Of a stretch of DNA of 45,523 nt, positions 18,001 to 27,161 are shown piece by piece. Within the stretch, counting starts at the first letter, position 1. Each line of letters starts with the position of its first letter. The translations under genes and the position numbers were made by a program. Below the pieces are notes generated by a model that saw only the letters and a list, made by a program, of their open reading frames with translations, had not been told where the DNA came from and made no database searches. Source of the stretch: Planctomycetaceae bacterium (GTDB taxonomy: Bacteria; Planctomycetota; Planctomycetia; Pirellulales; PNKZ01); assembly GCA_016793115.1 (NCBI GenBank), contig JAEUIN010000270.1, positions 1 through 45,523 of the forward strand, given 5' to 3'.

Positions 18001-21000
18001 GGCGCTCCTTTCTGTCGCGAACCGAAGCGAATCGCGTTGTAGGGGATTGTGCTCGGACGTCGCGCAGCGCGGACCGGTCGAACCGGCTCTTCGAATTGAT
18101 CCTTGTCCGTTAAGACGGCCTTCCAACTTCCGGAGCCCGGCGTGGTTTCGTAGATATATTGAGGCTCTCCGTTAAAGATCGTCAAATCGATCGGCATCCA
18201 ATCGACCGTGAGGTACGGATTGACGTCCTTGTGCCAACCGCGAGTTGGATCGGCCAAGCGTTGCAGGAAGACCGTCTTGAAATCGAGCAGCGTCTGATCT
18301 TCGTACTCCGAGCCGTTAGGCGTTTTGGGAGGAACGTTTGGATTCGGATTAGTGCCCGCGTCTGTGCCGTTCGTGTCGTAGTGATCTAGAGGCAAGTCGT
18401 AAACGGTGGAATAGACGTCGCGCTGCTTCCACGGCGTCCCTGTCTTCCACGCATCGGTCGTGTCTTGCTGCGGCAGTGGATAGTAGTAGTCATTAGCGCC
18501 GGAAGCGCTGGCGATCGGCTCGGAGATGTTGAGGCCGATGATGCGAGGGTCCGTCGTGTGGCCCGTTATCGTGTTGCGTTGGAAACCGCAAGCGATCGAA
18601 ACAGGCGGACGAATCTGACGAAACGCGGGGATTGCTCCTAATGCGTTGTTGGTATTCGTGGCTATCGTCGTTGGAATTACCAAGCCGTTGAGCGGGTGGA
18701 TGTTAACCTGATAGTTGTTGTCGGTGTTCGCCGACCCGTCCGGATTCTTGCTTGCGATTCGGATGGGGTATTCATCCATGCCGTTGACGCTGGTGTGCAA
18801 GAACTTCAAGCGGTTGCGAGCGAATGAATTGTCGGTCCAGTTCGCGAGATCAATGATCGAATGAGGTTTGGTGTAGTCAGTCACCGATATCGTGCCGGCC
18901 GGAAGCATCGACACCATCTTTTTCTCGGTGCGGCCGATCGTCGTAATGTGCGGGCCGTTGGTGCCGGTGCGCGCGGGGCCGACGACGACGTAATCGCCCG
19001 GCAAGGGGCGCGGCGTCATCTGCACGCCGCCGGCGGCCGGTTCGCCGGTAGGGGTGACGTTGTAGAAGACGTCGATCGGCTTGGCCGCCGTTTCGATCAG
19101 GCCGGCCTTAGCTGCGGCCGCCGTCACCGTGTTGTTGCCGACGAGCAAACTGGTGCCGGGGGGGTTGGCGAAAATAACTACGCGCTCGACGCCGACGAAG
19201 TTTGCCGGATCAGTGACCGTCGATGCGGTTGAAGGATTAAGGACATTGTCAAACGTCGGCGGGTTCGTCGCGGGCAAGACGGACATGCCAGGGTCTCGCA
19301 AGTCGAACGAACACGTTGCGGGGTACGAGCGGATGCGGTCGGCCGCGCTCATTCGTATATTCTGGGCCCAGTTGGTCGTCGTTGTGATCGGAAGGCTTGA
19401 GTTATCGATATAATGCGATTCCGTAATAACTAAACGCCAGATCGGATAGTGGATCGGCGAACCGCTGTTGGTAGGCGTATACGCGGTGCGGCTCAGATCG
19501 AGGAAGAGATTGCTGCCGTCGTTGCCGTAGAGTTCGCGCGGCAAGGCGGGATTGTTGGCATTGCCGGTGCAATAGAGTTCGAAGAGCGCCGTCCCTTGTG
19601 GCACGCGGCGTTGATCCCACGTGGTGTCCGACTCGGTACTCCCCATGGCGTTGCGGCGCGTGAGGTTGGTCGTCGTCAGATGGTTCGTCGGCGTGTCGAA
19701 CGTGAGCCCGTTGGTCTGACCGGTCGGCGCCGAGCCGAGGTTTTGCGTGCGGCGATCATGGAAGGCCGCGGTTTCGGTCAGGATGAGGTCCGGGTATTCA
19801 CAGCCCCAGACCACGCCGCGCCATACCTTGTTGCGATCTTGGTTACGATCAGGATTCGGCGGCGGCACGTTTGCGAGAGGGTCGTCGATCAGATAGCCGT
19901 CGACGTCCCACGTGCCGTTTGAAATCGGCAAGTGGGCGGCGAGACTCGACGTCGCGGTTGCGTCGCCGTCGTTGTCGTAAAACGGATCGGCGTCGAACTC
20001 GAAGCCGGTCATAATGGCATCGCGATCGCGGAAATCGACCGCGTTGACGGCCCATTGGGCCATGCGGCGGGCGACCAGCCAACGCTGCATTTTAAAGTAC
20101 CCGACGTTCGGTGCGTTATTCAGGCTGGGGTAGATCTGGGCGATGCCCGTCGAGTTCATTACGATCGCGGCTTCGCCGCCGGGGGCGTAGTTCGTCTGCG
20201 CCCCGGGCGAAACGGACGTCGGCAGCGGCTGCACATAGTTTTGGTCGATCAGCAGCATCATTAAGCAATACAGTTCCTTGGCGTACTGCTGGCGCGATTC
20301 CTCATCGAGCCGGGGGTCGAAATTGCCGTCGCGGTTGGCGTCGAAGATCATTCCGCCGCCCCCGGTAATGTTGCCGTACGCCCGCTCGCCGTTCGCGTAC
20401 ATCCATTCCATCGGCTCATCGACGACGCCGTTGCCGAGCGGGCCAAGCGGGTTGGCTCCGGTCGACGGGTTCGGAATCGCGTAGTTGTCGTCGTAACCAT
20501 TTCCGAAAGGCGCATTCACGTCCATGCGCAGGCCGAGCCCGAGATCGGGAGAAAGAAGGCGAGTCTGGCGGCGCTTGCGGCCGACGAGCGTGAGACGTTG
20601 GCCGGGGCTGGTCGCCGTCTGTGGGTTTAACGGTGGAAACTGAGCCCGCTCATCGGCTGAATTACCCGCGGTTTGCATATCGGCGGGAATGTTCTGCCAC
20701 TTATAGCTGCGTTGTGAGATCGTCGCGAGCTGCGCGACGTAGTTCTGCACCGCGGGCGTGACGCCGACGTTGACGCCGTACGACAGATAAAACCGGGCCC
20801 GCAAAAGATTGCCGATCGTCGGATTGTTAACCGGCAGGTTGAGCAGACTCAGCGCTTGTGAAAGTTCCGGCGTGGGGGCGACGTGCGGGCAGGGAACATC
20901 CCAACTTTCCGTCGTGACGGCGCGGCGAAGATCGTAGTTGTCGAGTTCGCCGTTGTTGCCGGCGTCGCGGAGGTGGCCGACGAGGCGGGTAGGGAGAAAA

Positions 21001-24000
21001 TCCGCACCCGAGTCGTTGGCACGGAGCAAGCGTTCCATTTCCGCCGGGGTGTACGGAGCGTCTTCATCGGTCGTATAGGGAGCACCGGCAGGCGTCAGCG
21101 CCACGTTCCCCGCCGTAACAGTGCCGAAGTAGGTCTGAGCGAAATAGCGCCGATGCAAATTGATTTCCATCGGCGTATCGAACTCTTCGTTGGCGGTGCC
21201 CATGTTGTGGAACACGGGTTGGCCCATGGCATCCAGAGCGACGAACCCGTCGCCGTCGGGATCGCCCGGCGTGCCGAAGTCGCCGATGATCGCGCCATGA
21301 ATGCTCGGTGAATACAGAGAATGGCCTGGGAACGGGACGACCGCGCCATAGGTGTACGCCGGGTTGGAAGTCGGGAGCAGCACCGGCATGAAGGAATTGC
21401 GCATCGCGGACCCGCGAATATAGCGACCGTCGTTGGAGACGTAGACGTATCGCCCGGCCTCGGCGGGGTAATCGTCGTCGCCGCGGGAAGGAGGAATCGA
21501 ATTCGAAGCCGGGAACGGGGCTGACCCGGTGTTGAGCAAATGCGCGATCGGTGTACCGAGGTTCGGGTTCACCGTCACGATGGAATCGGTGATCCCGGCG
21601 CGAGGGCCGACCAAGCCGGGAAAACGCCCGCCGGCGCCCGCCGGATAGAGCAGATGCGATTCGCCGTAACGGCCGGGAATCGGCGTCGAAGCGCCGTTAG
21701 GCGACGCCCGTCCTTCCAATAACCAGCGGGTTTCGTTGACCGGAGTGAAGTTGGCCGTGGTCGCTAATGCCGATGAGGGCAACCGGGGCAATCCCCAAAC
21801 GCTGAGGTGCATCAGCGGCGCCATGTTGATGTCGCCGACCGACCAACCTTGACCGATCGCGGGTTCGAAGCCGCGGATATATTTCGCTTGATCAACTGTC
21901 GTGCCGCTTCGTGCGCCGAGCGGATCGAACATCAGTGGGCGGGGGCCGCCGCGATTGGTCGTGGGATATGGATAGACGGGTGCCGCATTGTCGAGCGGCC
22001 GCGGCGTGCCGGAATCTTGTGTGGGATATGACCCGACAGGATCCGGAGTAGCGTTGCGATTAAGGAACATGGGCGTGTCCATGAAGTAGGGAAGCGCCCA
22101 AAGTCCTTGGAACGGCACGTCACGGAACGAGAGCCCGTCGCGCTTGGCATCGATATCGCCGGCCGTATGCGTGCGCACGACGTCGAACGTTTGCCAATTG
22201 ACGTCGCTCTCAAACTGATAGGCGGCCCAAGTAAAGGGGCCGATACGCACTCGCTCGTGGGTTTGCATGCCTGCGCCCGCCACCTTATTGCCGGTGTACG
22301 GTCCCCAGGCGGTCGGCAGACGATCGTAGTGCTGCGGCGAGCCATGCGCGTTGACGTTAATGCGGCCGTCGAGATCGCGCACGAGGATCGCGAACAGAGG
22401 CTTTACAAAGCGGCCGTCGGGCGCGGTCGTGACCGGCGCGCCGAGATCGACCCAGATGCTGTCCGGCAGATTGTCGCCGTCGTTGTCGACGTCCCACGGG
22501 CCGTCCATGGCGTCGAACCCGGAGTTGTAGTAGGTCCGATCGCCGATGTCGTAGGTGGAATTGGTCGGCGGCAGATCGATGTACGGCTCGGCGGGTCCGG
22601 GAGTACCGTTGACCACGGTGACCGGGTCCCACTGGCCGTTCTGGTTCGTGTCGGCGTACGGTTCGCCCGGAGTCCAGCCGTCGGCGTTTTGCGGCGCCAC
22701 GGCGTTGGGCTCCTGTGTCCAATCGTAATGGTCGGACGGGTCGGGGCGTAGAATGTAGCGGCGGCGAATATGCGGAGCCACGTGTTCCCAACGGGGCACT
22801 GCGATCTGCCCCGGTTTCGCGGTGGGGCTGAAATACTTCGACGTCATGTATTTGATGAGGTCGGGGCGATGCAGCGACGGCATGATCGTGCGGTAGCGCC
22901 CCGGCGACGAACCGTCGATCGGCGGAATCCACACGCTGTAGGAAAGGAGCATGTTCTGCTCATCGGGCGCGTCGTAGTCTTCATCGGCGTCGACGATCGG
23001 ACCGTAACGATTCAAGTAGTCGCGATAGCCGGCATCGACGGGATTAGGCAAGTGGGCGATTGCTTCACCTTGCTGCGTGAGCAAGTCGCTTCCATACGGC
23101 ACACCGTTGAACGACGGGGGAGTGATAAACGGCGCGCGATACGGCATATCGAGCGCGCGGAGCGTCGGATTCGGGCGGCCGTCGGCGAGCGTCGGCGATT
23201 TCTTTTGCGGAACGCTGCCGGAAAATGGATCGTAGGGGCTATAGCCGATCCCCGCGCCGTTGAACGCGCGGCCGTTGATGACGAATCGATCTTTGTGCGA
23301 AGGTTGCGAACCGTTGGCGAACGGTTGAATCTGCAGGAGCGTACGGAATTCGGTGTTGGCGTCGTTCGGGTTGATCGGCAGCAATTTCGAGCGAACGATG
23401 TAGGAGCTTTGTCCGGCGGACTGACCGTCAATAAATGTGATGACGCGCCCGGCGTAATAGTTTTCGACATTGTCGATATAAGGAAGCGTCGAAGCCTTCG
23501 AAGCCCAGGCGGCTTGCCAGTTCTGAGGCGGGATGCCGACCATGGCGGGATGCGCCCGCGTCGAGCCGAGGAAGCAGTCGTCAGTGGCATTCACAAGCGG
23601 ACCGCTGTCGGGAACCTCCGAAACGTCGTCGGTCACCTTGTTGTTGTCGTCGTCGACCAAGGCGACGCCGGGTTCCCGATCCCAGCCGAAGCTCACGGCA
23701 CCGATTTCGATGAGCATCGGCGCGGCGGGTGACGCCATGCCCTTGTAGGGGTGGCTGCGGTTGGCGCGCTGCGTCATTTGGCTCCCCGAGACGTAGATCG
23801 TCGTCGGGGGCGGAGCGCCCTGCGTCGAGCCTTCGATATACACCATGCCTGCCACGGCGTCGCCGTTGCCGTACATATCTTCGAGCAAGCCGTGCGGACC
23901 GATGGCCGATTGCGGATGATTCGAACCGCGGGCCACTTGCATAAGCGCCTGATGCAGCAAGCTTTCGAATGGATCGCCCGACTGTTCGGCTTTGGCCGCC

Positions 24001-24152
24001 GCCGCCGCACCCCGGCGAAATTGACCGGAGGCGACCACGAACGTCACCGCGATGAGCGTAAACATCGCCAGCAGGCCGAGCATCACCAGCAAGATCACGC
24101 CGCGGCTGCGGCCGGCGACGCTGGTCCGTCGATTGCGGGATGAAGTTTTCAT
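15075..24152 (-). CDS. Giant (3,025-residue) GspK/PilX-like pseudopilin
   Basis: The N-terminus has a basic leader, RSRG18, then VILLVMLGLLAMFTLIAVTF, the pattern of GspK/PilX proteins. As in GspK there is no Glu at +5 (the residue is Val). GspK normally has about 330 residues; this has 3,025. The GspK-type motif GRVNINT is found near residue 2,470 and a weaker GRINVN near 597. Acidic loops that resemble calcium-binding sites recur: DTNQNGQWD near 500, DVDNDGDNLPD from 554, DPDGDGF near 961 and DANRDGNFD near 1,270. The remainder is rich in Pro, Asn, Tyr and Gly, and no known enzymatic domain was recognised. The frame is open to a GTG at 24212, but the ATG at 24152 gives the normal short leader. 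Its place between the I- and J-like genes is that of gspK. Confidence 0.8.
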   Translation of the reverse strand: MKTSSRNRRTSVAGRSRGVILLVMLGLLAMFTLIAVTFVVASGQFRRGAAAAAKAEQSGDPFESLLHQALMQVARGSNHPQSAIGPHGLLEDMYGNGDAVAGMVYIEGSTQGAPPPTTIYVSGSQMTQRANRSHPYKGMASPAAPMLIEIGAVSFGWDREPGVALVDDDNNKVTDDVSEVPDSGPLVNATDDCFLGSTRAHPAMVGIPPQNWQAAWASKASTLPYIDNVENYYAGRVITFIDGQSAGQSSYIVRSKLLPINPNDANTEFRTLLQIQPFANGSQPSHKDRFVINGRAFNGAGIGYSPYDPFSGSVPQKKSPTLADGRPNPTLRALDMPYRAPFITPPSFNGVPYGSDLLTQQGEAIAHLPNPVDAGYRDYLNRYGPIVDADEDYDAPDEQNMLLSYSVWIPPIDGSSPGRYRTIMPSLHRPDLIKYMTSKYFSPTAKPGQIAVPRWEHVAPHIRRRYILRPDPSDHYDWTQEPNAVAPQNADGWTPGEPYADTNQNGQWDPVTVVNGTPGPAEPYIDLPPTNSTYDIGDRTYYNSGFDAMDGPWDVDNDGDNLPDSIWVDLGAPVTTAPDGRFVKPLFAILVRDLDGRINVNAHGSPQHYDRLPTAWGPYTGNKVAGAGMQTHERVRIGPFTWAAYQFESDVNWQTFDVVRTHTAGDIDAKRDGLSFRDVPFQGLWALPYFMDTPMFLNRNATPDPVGSYPTQDSGTPRPLDNAAPVYPYPTTNRGGPRPLMFDPLGARSGTTVDQAKYIRGFEPAIGQGWSVGDINMAPLMHLSVWGLPRLPSSALATTANFTPVNETRWLLEGRASPNGASTPIPGRYGESHLLYPAGAGGRFPGLVGPRAGITDSIVTVNPNLGTPIAHLLNTGSAPFPASNSIPPSRGDDDYPAEAGRYVYVSNDGRYIRGSAMRNSFMPVLLPTSNPAYTYGAVVPFPGHSLYSPSIHGAIIGDFGTPGDPDGDGFVALDAMGQPVFHNMGTANEEFDTPMEINLHRRYFAQTYFGTVTAGNVALTPAGAPYTTDEDAPYTPAEMERLLRANDSGADFLPTRLVGHLRDAGNNGELDNYDLRRAVTTESWDVPCPHVAPTPELSQALSLLNLPVNNPTIGNLLRARFYLSYGVNVGVTPAVQNYVAQLATISQRSYKWQNIPADMQTAGNSADERAQFPPLNPQTATSPGQRLTLVGRKRRQTRLLSPDLGLGLRMDVNAPFGNGYDDNYAIPNPSTGANPLGPLGNGVVDEPMEWMYANGERAYGNITGGGGMIFDANRDGNFDPRLDEESRQQYAKELYCLMMLLIDQNYVQPLPTSVSPGAQTNYAPGGEAAIVMNSTGIAQIYPSLNNAPNVGYFKMQRWLVARRMAQWAVNAVDFRDRDAIMTGFEFDADPFYDNDGDATATSSLAAHLPISNGTWDVDGYLIDDPLANVPPPNPDRNQDRNKVWRGVVWGCEYPDLILTETAAFHDRRTQNLGSAPTGQTNGLTFDTPTNHLTTTNLTRRNAMGSTESDTTWDQRRVPQGTALFELYCTGNANNPALPRELYGNDGSNLFLDLSRTAYTPTNSGSPIHYPIWRLVITESHYIDNSSLPITTTTNWAQNIRMSAADRIRSYPATCSFDLRDPGMSVLPATNPPTFDNVLNPSTASTVTDPANFVGVERVVIFANPPGTSLLVGNNTVTAAAAKAGLIETAAKPIDVFYNVTPTGEPAAGGVQMTPRPLPGDYVVVGPARTGTNGPHITTIGRTEKKMVSMLPAGTISVTDYTKPHSIIDLANWTDNSFARNRLKFLHTSVNGMDEYPIRIASKNPDGSANTDNNYQVNIHPLNGLVIPTTIATNTNNALGAIPAFRQIRPPVSIACGFQRNTITGHTTDPRIIGLNISEPIASASGANDYYYPLPQQDTTDAWKTGTPWKQRDVYSTVYDLPLDHYDTNGTDAGTNPNPNVPPKTPNGSEYEDQTLLDFKTVFLQRLADPTRGWHKDVNPYLTVDWMPIDLTIFNGEPQYIYETTPGSGSWKAVLTDKDQFEEPVRPVRAARRPSTIPYNAIRFGSRQKGAPRTPLHGNYSYFDLWSMPDWKDTSPDFDTRPPLTHTVSDSPWITTAVDPMNVGSQVYHIFSTTFNGSGTIPNNNYYRVQLTRWKDPFDHTFGYLNLGYHHMRSWIVSQSNLPTQGTGWISNALNPDNPTGPPSQPQRVGFRMSPVREPIRRPLGNARQFAGWFTEADLVDRSLYGANHNQMRYIGMPRRPFNWLTWNNRPFAGSMELMLVPASSPGRLFHEYSMRETLPPSMPDTSTGNTLYASRYAPFTGRRAANHYMPPIKAAKGSVSTGHANPQASVYAGQFEAGYLVTPPFNHLLNFFESSNAAGAQQFGNDPDLNGNISYPFVRPTGHMFVDKSVTGEIPPKAVHYEQPTAANHYRLFEFVTVPSRFSGTKQPHYNQTYNQGLTAAASAMGGGFGTPWEHYGWPFTAPYNAIPNYREPGRVNINTIIPLATHAFSRTESSTNQYYFNFHNRHERTRDDGAAIWRSVLNEFFPAVRSLSGASDVADNRTRRDNFDTVAANGLQNAPVGSNYGQTPRQMTMQRQGKTSTYSGKFEARAGVRYVPGTHPLNPRDGLVAQIDGLLGSNDVTVGPYMFNPSEDYASNFYSAFASMFADDPRADPRGPNGVYENWQYWNPAGPIVYSDDRFLHPFWNGGSPANYSRHDELIYDGLPYKVIRPSMFTNPFRSFMSDYSAVSHNFKRFSSAVGIDQTTPGQPKPKTWPDRALLAVDSTLLRRADTTWNPWSTQWLPFPANTSNLNGQTTSGATNSPVGPVFSDTQNNLYSPAMIDPRFDPLFALNYPRPFRHGPRNSSNTQSFDDAYIPGNTVTKPKWWQYSGYTSSLVHYINNIDVYSTTSYSGTQVVENIRVKDTDFRNTDRNPFFRYQMYTKLSNTITTRSNVYAVWVTVGYFECERVAPQQQYPVQSGHPLGAEFQNKHRFPDGFRILRELGSDNGEAQRHRAFAIIDRTIPVGFLRGENLNVDRCFLIKRIVD

Positions 24153-24231
24153 GGGCTTGCTTTCTGCAACTGATTTCCGACTGCGAATGAATTTTGCTCG
24201 AACAAGCGGCACGATGCGGACATCGCCGCGG

Positions 24232-25671
24232 CTAGTAACGGATCGACCAGAGCGAAGGACGATCGACGTAGATCGACTTTTCGTAAACGCCGCGCGCCCC
24301 TTGCACGATGACTCCGATGCCCGTCATCGGCTGGACTTCCGAAACCTTGCCCGACAGCGTGAGCGACATGTCGGGATAGGTCGTGCCGTCTTCGTCGCGA
24401 AAGCTGAAACCGAGACCGGCGAATTCGCGACCCACAATCGTGACTTCCCGATACCACATGTTGTCTTTGACCATCGTCGGACGATCGGAAACCCCGGTAA
24501 TCCGATACCATTCCATAATCAGCCGGTCGCGACCCAACACCGGTTCCGGATAGCGGCCGATGACGGCGAACCATTGGTTGGATTGCACATTCAGGGCGTT
24601 CATCGCCGCCCCTTCGTTGGCCAAGCCGCCGCAACGCAAGCGGGCCGTATTGCGATCGATAAAGTCGACGTACACCATGCGCTCGCCGATGCCCTTTGGA
24701 TCGGCCAAAGATTGATCGCCGACGTAGCTCAAATCGCGCTGATGGCAGACTACGACCCACACGCGGTAGCTGCGGCAACTGGCGACGGAGCCGACCGGGC
24801 CGGCGGCGGCCGGGGCGTTCTCTTGCGACGGGTTGTAGCATTCCGCCAAGCTCGGCTCAGCGACGACGAACCAACTCATGTCGCCGCGGAACTTGCGAAA
24901 CGCGACTTGGTCCTGGCGAAGTTCTTGACTGAATCCGTCGTTCGGTTGGACATTAATGTTCGACGACGGACTCGTCGTGAAAACTTGGACCGGGCGACGC
25001 GATTTATCCTTCGGCACCTGGACGATGAGATCGTCGTTCGATTTGAAGAATCGCGAAGCGACGTCGTTCCGCATGATGAACTGCCGCGGATCGGGGCCGA
25101 ACGTATCGGCCGGGTAGGTGCGGATTGAAACGCGAGCGATTTTCGGAGCATCGCCGCGCTGTTCCGGCATACCGGCGGCCGCGCCGTTGAGATTCACGCT
25201 GTACGGAAACGCTCGGCAAATCTGCCGCTGCGTGGCCTCGCGGCTATCGACCGACGTCGTGTTCGTATGGTTGCCGAAAAAACGCGGCGCGAGCATCAAG
25301 GGATCGATGACGATCGGCGCGAACGGGGGGGCGTCGAGTCCGTTGACGTTCACAAGGCGCGCTTTGGCGGTCGGCACAAGCGAATACGGGTCGGGCATGC
25401 CGCCTACAGGCCGAATCGCCTGTTCTCCAGAAACCGGATCGACCCAGACTTCCGGCTGCAAATAGCCGTGAACGGTTAGATCGCGAAAAGCCCAGCGGCC
25501 GATTGTGGCCGCGTTGTCAAGTTTGGTCGCTTCGGTGAGTTCCATGCGACCTAGAGGAATCAGCGCGGCGACGCCCAACAATCCGACGGACATGACGCCC
25601 ATCGAAACGAGGACCTCAAGCAGCGTGACGCCCCATCTACGTCGCGAGTTCAAGACAATGGATACCATCAT
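24232..25671 (-). CDS. Large I-like prepilin-type protein
   Basis: The product has 479 residues from the tandem ATG (25671 or 25668). GGAGG upstream at about 11-base spacing supports this start over the longer frame to 25710, which would overlap the previous gene. The leader ends RRRWG14|VTLLE, with Glu19 at +5, followed by VLVSMGVMSVGLLGVAALIPLG, the GspI/PilV-type helix. GspI usually has about 125 residues, so this is nearly four times longer. The C-terminal part (for example LTGK-like strands LSLTLSGKV and GARGVYEKS) is not a domain I recognise. It begins four bases after the stop of the H-like gene, which indicates translational coupling. A minor pseudopilin role is inferred from sequence and order. 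Confidence 0.8.
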   Translation of the reverse strand: MMVSIVLNSRRRWGVTLLEVLVSMGVMSVGLLGVAALIPLGRMELTEATKLDNAATIGRWAFRDLTVHGYLQPEVWVDPVSGEQAIRPVGGMPDPYSLVPTAKARLVNVNGLDAPPFAPIVIDPLMLAPRFFGNHTNTTSVDSREATQRQICRAFPYSVNLNGAAAGMPEQRGDAPKIARVSIRTYPADTFGPDPRQFIMRNDVASRFFKSNDDLIVQVPKDKSRRPVQVFTTSPSSNINVQPNDGFSQELRQDQVAFRKFRGDMSWFVVAEPSLAECYNPSQENAPAAAGPVGSVASCRSYRVWVVVCHQRDLSYVGDQSLADPKGIGERMVYVDFIDRNTARLRCGGLANEGAAMNALNVQSNQWFAVIGRYPEPVLGRDRLIMEWYRITGVSDRPTMVKDNMWYREVTIVGREFAGLGFSFRDEDGTTYPDMSLTLSGKVSEVQPMTGIGVIVQGARGVYEKSIYVDRPSLWSIRY

Positions 25672-25675
25672 GCGA

Positions 25676-27145
25676 CTACCGACCTCCCGCCAATTTACCG
25701 GTTCGCGCACTGATCCGCGTGAGATGCACGTTCTGCGGATTGCTTGCTTGTGCGGAGTAGCTGCCGCTGTTGTAAGAAACTTCGTTGACCAATGACGTCG
25801 TAATGAATCCGCTGCCGGTGAAGATATTGACCCACAAGTTGTCGAGATCGAGCCAATTCTTCTTCAGTTGAACATTCAGGTTCTGCGCGGGGTCTTGCGA
25901 CATGTAGTACTGTTCGTGCGGCACGATTCGTTCAAGCTTGCCGATGAGGAAGTGGATGCTGCCGTACGGTTCGACGCCTTCCCAACTCCACTGTGAGTTG
26001 ACGGAGACGCCGTCTTTGATTCGGCAGTAGATCCGCTCCAGGTGGCCGCCCGCCGAAAACACCATGATGATGGGCGTTTCATCGTTCGGATAAACGGCAT
26101 CGCCCCAATACGGCGAGCGATTGTTCGACTTGTCATCAGGATCGCGACGAGGGTGAAACGGCAGCCCGGACGCGTTGGCGGTTGTCGTACCCCATGCCGA
26201 ACCGGTCGTGTAGGTGCCGGTCGTAAACGTGCCGTCGGTCATCGACGAATAATTCAAATCGATCACGACGCCGGCCGGCATCTTCACGGATCCGGCTTGC
26301 ATCTTGATCGGCTGGCGAAAGATCTTGTATCGCAGGCCGGCGACGTTGGGATTGCGAGGGAACCAAGTCGTGACGCGGACCGCCTCGGGCGGCACATAAT
26401 GGGCCCGGTCGAACCAATTGATGATGAACGAGCCGTCCGTGTGACGGTTTTCCGTGGAACTGAGGTAGCCTCCATCGGGGCCGAGGTGCCGGGCACAATT
26501 GCGGCCGCGGTAGATATACCACCAGAGGTTTTTCTGCGACGCGCTCACGGCGCCGTTGATGTTCATGCGCACGACTTTCAGCGGGATCTGCCGTTCATCC
26601 CCTTCGATCTGAATCATGTCGCCGGGCCTTACGATCTGCTGATCCATCGGATCGGGGCTCGACCATGAGTCAACATTCATCGTCGTACGGCTGCGGGGAA
26701 TGATGATGTTCCAATAATCGCGGCAGTTTGTTTCGATGCGGGGGTAATTAAAAAACGTGCCGGTCATCATCGAGTCGGTGGGAAGTCCGTTGACGATGAA
26801 CGCTTCCAAGCTCGAGTCGAGGAAATCGCCGGCGTAGACCGGCGGAACTTCAGCGAAATAAACGTTGACGGCCGCCTCGCGCAGTCCCGGCATGCGCTCG
26901 ATCCAGACGCCGGCCGGACGACCTGATTCGATGGCGCGATTGCGGGCTGCGTTTAAAAACGTGGACAAGATACGCGCGCCTTCGCGCAGTTGCCGGCCTT
27001 GGATCGCGGGAGCGACGACCGGAATCGTGACGGCGGTGACCGTGAGCATGATCACAATCACGATCATCAGCTCAATCAGCGTAAAACCGGCGATCGACGG
27101 CCGCGTCGGGCGGCGACGAATTCGGCGGATTCCGTAAGGCGACAT
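25676..27145 (-). CDS. Large H-like prepilin-type protein
   Basis: The 489-residue product has leader cleavage site G20|FTLIE (Glu25 at +5) and a hydrophobic helix ending near residue 45. The mature N-terminal part, LREGARILSTFLNAARNRAIESG followed by a short strand, is the typical GspH/FimT arrangement of a long helix and the 'A...R..A' segment. GspH normally has about 170 residues; here about 320 residues are added, with no domain I can name. GGAGTG seven bases before the ATG at 27145 is a clear ribosome-binding site. It follows the G-like gene by 16 bases. A role as a minor pseudopilin is inferred. Confidence 0.82.
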   Translation of the reverse strand: MSPYGIRRIRRRPTRPSIAGFTLIELMIVIVIMLTVTAVTIPVVAPAIQGRQLREGARILSTFLNAARNRAIESGRPAGVWIERMPGLREAAVNVYFAEVPPVYAGDFLDSSLEAFIVNGLPTDSMMTGTFFNYPRIETNCRDYWNIIIPRSRTTMNVDSWSSPDPMDQQIVRPGDMIQIEGDERQIPLKVVRMNINGAVSASQKNLWWYIYRGRNCARHLGPDGGYLSSTENRHTDGSFIINWFDRAHYVPPEAVRVTTWFPRNPNVAGLRYKIFRQPIKMQAGSVKMPAGVVIDLNYSSMTDGTFTTGTYTTGSAWGTTTANASGLPFHPRRDPDDKSNNRSPYWGDAVYPNDETPIIMVFSAGGHLERIYCRIKDGVSVNSQWSWEGVEPYGSIHFLIGKLERIVPHEQYYMSQDPAQNLNVQLKKNWLDLDNLWVNIFTGSGFITTSLVNEVSYNSGSYSAQASNPQNVHLTRISARTGKLAGGR

Positions 27146-27161
27146 TGATTCACTCCGACGC

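Noticed and set aside
15075..24152. Giant gene as an artefact of overlapping frames
   Set aside because: A single open frame of over 3,000 codons with a correct leader, consistent codon use and a position in a coherent operon is very unlikely by chance; sequence errors would break it, not create it.
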